From: Aromatoleum toluolicum
GTDB lineage: Bacteria; Pseudomonadota; Gammaproteobacteria; Burkholderiales; Rhodocyclaceae
Assembly: GCF_012911005.2 (NCBI RefSeq)
Contig: NZ_WTVS01000051.1
Location: 1 to 41,906 of the forward strand
DNA length: 41,906 nucleotides
Direction: 5' to 3'
This document shows, piece after piece, positions 35,712 through 41,906 of this stretch. A program made the position numbers and the translations under genes. The notes under the pieces were generated by a model. The model was not told the origin of the DNA, did not search any database, and was given only the letters and a program-made list of their open reading frames with translations. Position 1 is the first letter of the stretch, and each line of letters begins with the position of its first letter.

Positions 35712-35743
35712 CGTAGGGCGGGAGGAGCGCAGCGCATCCCGCC
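35712..35743. repeat. REP-like palindromic element between CIS genes
   Basis: After a CGTAGG head, GGCGGGA at 35717-35723 pairs exactly with TCCCGCC at 35737-35743 around a GAGCGCAGCGC-type loop. The same head and loop pattern recurs at 36335-36365 inside the next gene, so it belongs to a dispersed repeat family. It fills most of the 72-base gap, the first sizeable break in the operon. Confidence 0.75.
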
Positions 35744-35764
35744 ATTCGTCGGCGCCCCCTCCCC

Positions 35765-37444
35765 ATGACCACCGCCGACCTCCACATCGGCCGCGTCGTG
35801 CTGCGCGGCACCGCCAGCGCGATCGACCACGCCCGCGCGACGCTCCCGGCGGCGCTCGCGCGCACGCACTGGCCGGCCGACGAGGCCATCGTCGTCGTCC
35901 GCCGCCTCACCGTCGACGGCACCGCGAGCGAACTGCCCGCCCGCGCCGCCGCCGCGGCCGAACACCTTACCCGCCGCGCCGCCGACCCCTGGAGCCCCGC
36001 CGCCGACGCCGCCGAGGCCGTACGCTTCCGCGATGCGCTCGACTACCGCGCCTGCCTCGTGCGCGACCTCCTTAGCGGCACCGCCGCGCGGCGCTGGCTA
36101 TGGCGCCACCGTGCAAGCCTGCTCGCCCGCCCCGCGGCACAGGCGGTCGCCGACCTGTTCGCCGAAGACGCCCTCGCCCTGCCGGCCCTGCTCGAACGCC
36201 CCGCGCTACGCGACCACCTGCCCGCACTCTGGCGCACCCTCGACGCCCCCGCCGCCCGCACCCTCCTGCACGCCATCGGCACCGCGACCGGCTGGCAAGA
36301 GGCCATCATCAGCGCACTCGATCCGACCCATGAACGCAGGGCGGAAGAGCGAAGCGCCTTCCGCCGCATGGATGGCGATGGATTTGGCGAGGCGTCCTTG
36401 GGCTCTTCGCCGGTGCATGCGGTGGGGCATGGGGCAAGCTCGGCCTTCGGCTCATCCGCCCTACGATCCGCGCTACCTATCGACCTGCCCCCGTCCGACC
36501 CGCGCGTCGTCCTGCAGGCCGTGCTCGCACTGTGGACGCATGCCCCCGCTACATTGGCCGCCGCCACCGCCGGCGAAATCTTGCGTGCCACGGCCGAAAC
36601 CTTCGTACCTGCTGCGCCGCGCACCGAACCCAAGACGAAAGACCCGCGCGAACCGCACACTCCGAGCGCAGGAGCGTCCCGCGAGGCGAGCGAACCCGCG
36701 TCCGACTCGACGCAGGCCGGCACCGCCGCAACGCCGGTGCCGCCAACGAGCCCGCCGCAAGGGACAGCACCGCCCGACCACGACGCAAACGCTGTCACCC
36801 GAAACACCCCGGCAGGGGATATGCCGGACAAATCACCGACGCGCGCCCCCGCCACGCCCTCCCGAGTCTCCTCCGTCGCGGCTTCGCCCGCGACCCTTCC
36901 GCCGGCCGCGGATGTGGACTTCCACACCCGCGGCGGCGGTTTCTTCTTCCTGCTCAACGTGCTGAACCTGCCGGCCCTGCGCGACTGGCGCGCGACGCTC
37001 GTCGAGCCCCAGGCCGGATGGCGCGAACTCGTCCGCCTCGCCGGCAGCCTGGATTTTTCCCCCGACGCCCCGCTCGCCGCCTTTCTCGCCGCGACCTGCG
37101 ACCTCGCAACGGACGGCGACCCCGCCGCCGCGCTCGCGGCCCTTCCCGCAGGGGCCGACCTTGCCCCGGTACGCGACGCCGCCTTCCGCCACTACGGCGC
37201 AACGGCCCTCGCCGCCGCACTCGCCGAGCGCCCCGGCCGCGTCCGCGCGACCCGCAGCCATCTCGACGTGCATCTGCGCCTCAGTGACGTCCACCGCGAC
37301 GTGCACCTCGACATCCGCCGCACCGGCCTCGACCTCGACCCCGGCTGGCTGCCCTGGCTCGGCCGCGTCGTGCGCTTCCACTACGACAGCGGAGAACTTG
37401 CGGAGAAATTGTCGCGGGCAGGGTCGAGTGCAAGGCGCGAATGA
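35765..37444 (+). CDS. CIS-associated protein of unknown function, interrupted by an in-frame repeat
   Basis: This 559-residue protein has an N-terminal Ala/Arg-rich helical domain (1-190), an in-frame repeat-encoded stretch (about 191-234), a helical segment, then about 110 residues rich in Pro, Thr, Ala and Ser that look disordered (about 280-385). A C-terminal domain follows, with FHTRGGGFFFLLNVLNLPAL near 390 and a closing HLDVHLRLSDVHRDVHLDIRR. The FFFLLNVL segment is hydrophobic but short for a membrane helix. It lies just before the AAA+ gene, where eCIS loci often carry such a gene. The role is unknown; an ATPase partner or assembly factor is a guess from position. Confidence 0.65.
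   Translation: MTTADLHIGRVVLRGTASAIDHARATLPAALARTHWPADEAIVVVRRLTVDGTASELPARAAAAAEHLTRRAADPWSPAADAAEAVRFRDALDYRACLVRDLLSGTAARRWLWRHRASLLARPAAQAVADLFAEDALALPALLERPALRDHLPALWRTLDAPAARTLLHAIGTATGWQEAIISALDPTHERRAEERSAFRRMDGDGFGEASLGSSPVHAVGHGASSAFGSSALRSALPIDLPPSDPRVVLQAVLALWTHAPATLAAATAGEILRATAETFVPAAPRTEPKTKDPREPHTPSAGASREASEPASDSTQAGTAATPVPPTSPPQGTAPPDHDANAVTRNTPAGDMPDKSPTRAPATPSRVSSVAASPATLPPAADVDFHTRGGGFFFLLNVLNLPALRDWRATLVEPQAGWRELVRLAGSLDFSPDAPLAAFLAATCDLATDGDPAAALAALPAGADLAPVRDAAFRHYGATALAAALAERPGRVRATRSHLDVHLRLSDVHRDVHLDIRRTGLDLDPGWLPWLGRVVRFHYDSGELAEKLSRAGSSARRE
36335..36465. repeat. REP/MITE-like element inside a coding region
   Basis: Terminal inverted repeats of eleven bases with one mismatch lie at 36335-36345 and 36455-36465 (GGGCGGA core against TCCGCCC). 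The left end also forms its own hairpin, GGCGGAA at 36340-36346 with TTCCGCC at 36359-36365. The element is about 131 bases long, has no stop in the host frame, and shares its left end with the repeat at 35712. It adds about 43 Ser/Gly/Arg-rich residues to the host protein. Confidence 0.78.
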
Positions 37445-37550
37445 GCGAACGACGAGACATATCAGGCAGATAGGCGAGGAGAGAGCGAGTGGGCAACGCA
37501 GCAATCGACACGCGCAGCAGATTTGTTCGCAGGTTCGGAGGTATCCAGTC

Positions 37551-39614
37551 ATGAACGCACCCGCGACGCCAGTTCCGCAGTCCGCTCCCCACATCGACGG
37601 CGCCCGCCTGTCGCGCGCCTTCGTCCATGCCGGCATCGCCCACTTCGCGAAGCTGAGCCTCGGCGCCCCGTCGGCGGTGTTCGACGCCCTCGCCGCGAGC
37701 CACGCCGGCGAAGATCTCGCGACCCTCCTCGACACTCCGCGCGACGACTGGCATGCAGCCTGCGTCGCGCTCGCACGCGTCGCCCCCGAACTGCGCGGCC
37801 CCCTCGGGCGCCTGCTCGCCGACCTGCAGCTGCAGCTCCACGAATGGTTCGCGCTTGCACTGTGCGGCGAGAACGAATCGAGCTACCTCCTCAACCTCGC
37901 GCTCGCCGAACTGCAATCGCCCGGCGCGCTGCGCCCCGGCCTGCACCTCGTCGCCGCTGCGAGCGACGCCCTGTTCGGCGCCCAGTTGCCGCCGCTGGCG
38001 CTCCCCAACCACCGCCTCGTGCGCGCCGGCGTGCTCGACGTGGTGGGCGACGGCCCGATGCCCACGCGCACGCTGGCCGTCACGCCCGAACTGTGGGCGC
38101 TGCTATGCGGCGACACCAGCGCGTGGCGCGACACCGCCCCGCTGCCGGTCAGCGATGCGGTGCTGCCGCAGAGCTTCTGCGAACAACTGCCCTCGCTCGC
38201 CACCATGCTGCGCACCGGGGCCACCCGCCATGTCGTGTTCCGCGGTGCACGCGCCGCCGGCCTCGCCGCCGCTGCACGGCTCGCCGCCGCCGTGGGCCGC
38301 CCGCCGCTGCAGATGGAGGCCGCCACCTGGACGCGCCAGCCCGCGCTCGCCGCCGCGTGCCGCTACGCCGGCTGGCTGCCGGCGCTCGCGCTGGAGCTCG
38401 GCCCCGGCGAACGCCACGTGCTGCCCGAGCACCCGGCGCTCACCGTGCCGCTGCTCCTCGTCACCGGCCGCGACGGTGCGATCGAAGCCCCCGCGCTGGT
38501 CGAGATCGACCTGCCCCCGCTCACGACGCAGGAACGCCGCGACGCCTGGCGCAGCGCGCTCGCCTCCAACGACCAAACCTCCGACGAAACCTCCAGCGAA
38601 AGGCCCGGCGACACCCAGCTGGAGACCCGCCTGCGCGAATTCGCCGGCCACGCGCTCCTCGACGGTCCCACCGTGCACACGCTCGCCGAACGCGTGCGCC
38701 TCGACGCCCAGGTGCGCGGCGAAACGCCCGGCCTCGCCCACCTGCGCCGCGCCCGCGCCGGCTTCGGCAGCGAACGCCTGCGCCAGCTCGCCCAGCCGGT
38801 CACGCGTGAAGTCGGCCCCGACGAGCTGGTGCTGCCCGACGAACTCCTCGAACGCTTCGACGCCCTCGTCGCCCGCTGCCGCCAGCGCGAATCCCTCTCG
38901 GACGGTCTCGGCGCGAGCCTCGCCGACCCTGCGCCCGGCGTGCGCGCGCTGTTCTGCGGCGAAAGCGGCGCCGGCAAGACGCTCGCCGCGAGCCGGCTGG
39001 CGACGCTGCTCGGCGCGCCGCTGTTCCGCGTCGACCTCTCCGCGGTGATGAACAAGTACATCGGCGAGTCCGAGAAGAACCTCGGGCGGCTCCTCGACGA
39101 AGCCGCCGCGCTCGACGTGCTGCTCCTCATCGACGAGGCCGACGCCCTCTTCGGCCGCCGCGGCGAAGGCAAGGAAACCGGCGAGCGCTACGCCAACATG
39201 CTCACCAACTTCCTGCTCACGCGCATCGAACAGCACCCCGGCATCGTGGTCCTAACGAGTAACAACCGCGGCCGCATCGACAGCGCCTTCACCCGCCGCT
39301 TCGATGCGATCATCGAGTTTCCTCCGCCGGGCGTGGCCGAACGCCTGCGCATCTGGCAGTCGCACTTGGGGCAGCGCTCCCCCGACGCCGCCCTGTGCCG
39401 TCAGCTCGCAAGCTACTGCACACTGCCCGGCGGCCACATCCGCAACGCCGTGCTGCAGGCCGCGGCGCTCGACCCCGCCGCAGCCGGGAAGCAAGCCGGC
39501 GACGCCACCCGCCCGATCGCCGCCGAGCAGCTCGTCGCCGCGCTGATCGACGAATACCGCAAGATCGGCCGCACCCCGCCGCCGCAATTGATGCACGCGC
39601 GGGGCACGTCATGA
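37551..39614 (+). CDS. AAA+ ATPase of the CIS (Afp15-like)
   Basis: This 687-residue protein has an N-terminal winged-helix/tandem region of about 430 residues and a C-terminal AAA+ module. Walker A is GESGAGKT near residue 470, Walker B LLLIDEADALFG near 523, sensor 1 VVLTSNNR and the arginine region SAFTRRFD. The pore-like segment MNKYIGESEKNL follows Walker A. Afp15-type ATPases are needed for assembly or maturation of eCIS particles and stay in the producing cell. ATG 37551 has a good site, GGAGGT, eight bases upstream. A 106-base gap precedes it, possibly with its own promoter, though none is obvious. Its stop overlaps the DUF4157 gene by four bases. Confidence 0.9.
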   Translation: MNAPATPVPQSAPHIDGARLSRAFVHAGIAHFAKLSLGAPSAVFDALAASHAGEDLATLLDTPRDDWHAACVALARVAPELRGPLGRLLADLQLQLHEWFALALCGENESSYLLNLALAELQSPGALRPGLHLVAAASDALFGAQLPPLALPNHRLVRAGVLDVVGDGPMPTRTLAVTPELWALLCGDTSAWRDTAPLPVSDAVLPQSFCEQLPSLATMLRTGATRHVVFRGARAAGLAAAARLAAAVGRPPLQMEAATWTRQPALAAACRYAGWLPALALELGPGERHVLPEHPALTVPLLLVTGRDGAIEAPALVEIDLPPLTTQERRDAWRSALASNDQTSDETSSERPGDTQLETRLREFAGHALLDGPTVHTLAERVRLDAQVRGETPGLAHLRRARAGFGSERLRQLAQPVTREVGPDELVLPDELLERFDALVARCRQRESLSDGLGASLADPAPGVRALFCGESGAGKTLAASRLATLLGAPLFRVDLSAVMNKYIGESEKNLGRLLDEAAALDVLLLIDEADALFGRRGEGKETGERYANMLTNFLLTRIEQHPGIVVLTSNNRGRIDSAFTRRFDAIIEFPPPGVAERLRIWQSHLGQRSPDAALCRQLASYCTLPGGHIRNAVLQAAALDPAAAGKQAGDATRPIAAEQLVAALIDEYRKIGRTPPPQLMHARGTS

Positions 39615-41906
39615 GCAGCCTCGCCGCCGGCCTGCGCCGCAAGAGCGCACCGGAAAGGAAGGCGCCGGGCGGCGCCCCCGAGGCCAAGCCCGCCGGGAAA
39701 CCAACGGCCGCAGGCAAGGCCCCCGCCGATCCGGCCGCCGGCGCGGCGCCGCAATCGCCCGACGGCGCGACCGGAGCCGGCACGCCGCAGGAAACGCGCC
39801 CCGGCGCCCCCGGCTACCTGCAGGCCAAGCTCGCCGTCAGCCACCCGCAGGATCCCGAGGAGCGCGAGGCCGACCAGGTCGCCGGCGAAGTGCGCCGGGC
39901 GCTGCGCACGCCGCAGGACGCCGCAGCCGGCGCGCCATGCCCCACCTGCAGCGGCGCCGCCCCGCGCGGCAGCCTCGAACCCGCGATCACCCCGCCGAAG
40001 AAGGAAGTCCTCGCGCCCAAGCTGCTGCGCGCGGCCGCAGCCGGCGACGGGGAAAAAACTACCGCGGCGACCGGCGAGGCGGAAAAGGCCGGCACCACCC
40101 CCGGCGCGAAACCCGCCGCGGACGCCCCCAAGACCGCCGCCGGCGGCGCCGACGCCCTCGCCGGCAAGTCCGCGCCCCCCGCCACCGAACAGCGTGTCGC
40201 CGCCCGCCAGGGCCAGGGCGCGCCGCTCGACCCCGAGCTGCGCGCGAAGCTCGAAGCCCAGCTCGGCCGCGACCTCTCCGCCGTGCGCATCCACACCGAT
40301 GCCGAAGCCGACGCGATGTGCGTCGAGATGCACGCGCGCGCCTTCACCGTCGGCAACGACGTGTATTTCTCCGCCGGCAGCTACGCGCCGGAGAGCGATG
40401 CGGGCCTCGAACTCCTCGCCCACGAGCTCGCCCACGTCGGCCAGCAGGCCGAAGCCGGCGGCCCGCAGAGCGCCGCGCCGAAGCTGCAGCGCGACTTCTG
40501 GGACGACCTTTTCGGCGGCGGCGGCGACCCCGCCGACCCGATGGCCGCGTGCAACAAGGAACTCGACAAGGCGGAAAAATGGGCCAAGGCCGGCCCCTAT
40601 CCGGCCGCGCCGAAGGGCATCGTCGGCGCGGCGGGTTTCGGCGGCTTCGACGCGCAGTACCGCCCCGACGCCGTCGAAGGCGAGGGTGTGCTCGACATCA
40701 AGCAGGGCGTCGCCGCCGAATTCAAGGACACCCTGGTGCAGAACGCGGGCGTCGTCGCCCCGCACCCGGACCTCTCGGCCACTCCGGAAATCACCGCGCT
40801 CGCCGCCCGCATCAACGCAATCCCCGTCGCGATCGTGCGCAACGCGCTGCTGTCGCTCTACCAGTGGACACCTGCTGAACAAGCGCCCTGGCTCGCCAAC
40901 CTGAAGTCGCTGATCGAATCCACGTGGGGCGGCAAGCACAGCTTCTTCCTCAACAAGCCGCGCTGGACCTGGCTGGGCGCTGAGGTGAAGGTGGCCCTCG
41001 ACATCGGCCGCCGCGCAAAGGCCGCCGGCGACCACATGACGGCGGAGATCTTCAAGACGCCCCCCGGCGAGAGCCTGCGCACCTTCGACATCTCGCACGA
41101 AGTCGGGTCGGGCAGTAAGGCCGACCCCGCCGACCAGACCATGCGGCTCGCCAGCACGACCACCGGGCCGAAGGAGTACGACCTGCTGCGCCAGTCCGTC
41201 GAGTTCGGCTACAACTCGGACGTGCTGACGGGGGCCGCGATTGGCCAGCTCAACGGTTTCATCGCGCGATTCAACGGTGCGGTCGGGAATGCCGCGCATC
41301 AGGAAGTGCGTGTCGAGATCGTCGGCCACACCAGCGCCGCCGGCACCGAGCAGTACAACCTCGACCTCTCCGAACGGCGCGCCAACGCGGTGCGCGACTA
41401 CCTCGCCAACAACGGCTTCGCGAACACCGCAACACGCGTGACCATCACGCCGCGCGGCGAATCGGAAGCCGACCAGACCCAACCGAAGCGCGCCACCGAC
41501 CAACGCGCGGACCTCATCGTCGATGGCGGCGAGCGCATGATCACGGCCGCGCACGAATGGGGGCACGCCTTCGGCGTGGACGACGAGTACGTGACCGGCG
41601 GCACGAGCATCGGCGATCCGGTCGACCACGACGCCATGACCAAGGCGATGACCGACGCCAACGGCGTCCATCTGCCCGGCGCGATCAAGGAACACAACGG
41701 CGGCATCATGTCCTTCGGCACCGAAGTGCGGCCGCAGCACTACGCCACCTTCCACCACGCGCTGACCACCGTCACCGCGCAGTCGCCATGGTCGCTGGGC
41801 CTGCACAAGCCCAAGTGGCAGGTCGCAATGGAATGCGGCACCCCCTCACCGAAGGGCGACTGGCCGACGCCGACCCCGAACCCGCCGACCCCCGGGACCT
41901 GTCTCT
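39611..41906 (+). CDS. DUF4157 - OmpA-like - metzincin protein, 3' truncated by the window
   Basis: The frame stays open from ATG 39611 to the window end (at least 765 residues, no stop). Residues 1-75 are Ala/Pro/Lys-rich and disordered-looking, followed by a CPTC pair near 110. The DUF4157 (eCIS core) domain at about 215-280 has LGRDLSAVRIHTDAEADAM, ARAFTVGNDVYFS and the zinc-protease motif HELAHVGQQ near 271. An OmpA-like segment at about 565-640 has VEIVGHTSAAGTEQYN and LSERRANAVRDYL. A second zinc motif HEWGHAFGVDDEY at about 648 fits HExxHxxGxxD of metzincins, with a Met-turn candidate GIMSFG near 700. DUF4157 proteins mark eCIS loci as processing proteases or cargo. The far C-terminus is missing. 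Confidence 0.88.
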   Translation, partial: MSSLAAGLRRKSAPERKAPGGAPEAKPAGKPTAAGKAPADPAAGAAPQSPDGATGAGTPQETRPGAPGYLQAKLAVSHPQDPEEREADQVAGEVRRALRTPQDAAAGAPCPTCSGAAPRGSLEPAITPPKKEVLAPKLLRAAAAGDGEKTTAATGEAEKAGTTPGAKPAADAPKTAAGGADALAGKSAPPATEQRVAARQGQGAPLDPELRAKLEAQLGRDLSAVRIHTDAEADAMCVEMHARAFTVGNDVYFSAGSYAPESDAGLELLAHELAHVGQQAEAGGPQSAAPKLQRDFWDDLFGGGGDPADPMAACNKELDKAEKWAKAGPYPAAPKGIVGAAGFGGFDAQYRPDAVEGEGVLDIKQGVAAEFKDTLVQNAGVVAPHPDLSATPEITALAARINAIPVAIVRNALLSLYQWTPAEQAPWLANLKSLIESTWGGKHSFFLNKPRWTWLGAEVKVALDIGRRAKAAGDHMTAEIFKTPPGESLRTFDISHEVGSGSKADPADQTMRLASTTTGPKEYDLLRQSVEFGYNSDVLTGAAIGQLNGFIARFNGAVGNAAHQEVRVEIVGHTSAAGTEQYNLDLSERRANAVRDYLANNGFANTATRVTITPRGESEADQTQPKRATDQRADLIVDGGERMITAAHEWGHAFGVDDEYVTGGTSIGDPVDHDAMTKAMTDANGVHLPGAIKEHNGGIMSFGTEVRPQHYATFHHALTTVTAQSPWSLGLHKPKWQVAMECGTPSPKGDWPTPTPNPPTPGTCL

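Noticed and set aside
13083-41906. Interpretation as a prophage or R-type tailocin
   Set aside because: No integrase, repressor, holin, endolysin, capsid or terminase gene is present. DUF4255, DUF4157 and the AAA+ ATPase point to eCIS.
13083-41906. Interpretation as a classical type VI secretion system
   Set aside because: No TssJ, TssL, TssM, ClpV-type or TssB/TssC pair is seen. The sheath is a single long chain and the ATPase is Afp15-like, not ClpV.

Overview
The window is GC-rich (roughly 70 %) DNA. Its conserved housekeeping genes (trhP, ybiT-type ABC-F, EIIA-HPr-EI, metX-metW, an AmpG-type permease) suggest a betaproteobacterium, most likely Rhodocyclales (Azoarcus/Thauera/Aromatoleum-like). 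This placement is inferred from gene content, gene order and base composition, not from a database search.

Positions 1-12,700 are chromosomal backbone. A 5'-truncated trhP converges on a membrane CHASE-GGDEF diguanylate cyclase. Next come a ybiT-type ABC-F ATPase, a small exported triheme cytochrome c, and a three-gene regulatory phosphotransferase cluster (EIIA-Man, HPr, EI). The metX-metW operon follows. Its leader contains a good match to a SAM-II riboswitch, followed by an intrinsic terminator and a candidate antiterminator pairing. After a metW terminator come a small unknown gene on the minus strand, an AmpG-like permease and a SMUG-type uracil-DNA glycosylase. A 408-base gap with a large GC hairpin ends this part.

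From 13,083 to the right edge, every gene is on the plus strand and tightly packed, often with overlapping stop and start codons. Together they form a contractile injection system of the phage-tail-like eCIS class (Afp/PVC/MAC-related). In order: DUF4255 tail terminator, a carboxypeptidase-regulatory-like protein, sheath, tube, a divergent sheath-like protein, a second tube protein, an Afp7-like tube/baseplate adaptor, a tiny DUF5908-like protein, a hub (gp27-like) and a spike (gp5-like) on separate genes, and a 550-residue protein ending in a hydrophobic hairpin. Then come gp25-like, baseplate J-like (Afp11) and Afp12-like baseplate proteins, three paralogues sharing an N-terminal domain (one with about 310 residues of coiled coil), two large proteins I cannot name, an AAA+ ATPase (Afp15-like), and a DUF4157 protein that runs off the window.

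The tail module should assemble as a sheathed tube on a baseplate. The AAA+ ATPase is probably an assembly factor and the DUF4157 protein a cargo or processing protease. No capsid, terminase, integrase, lysis cassette or T6SS membrane complex (TssJLM) is present, so this is neither a prophage nor a classical T6SS. The most unusual points are the DUF4157 - OmpA-like - metzincin fusion at the right edge, the membrane-segment protein next to the spike, the three-paralogue set, a REP-type repeat inserted in frame inside a CIS gene, and the metX leader.
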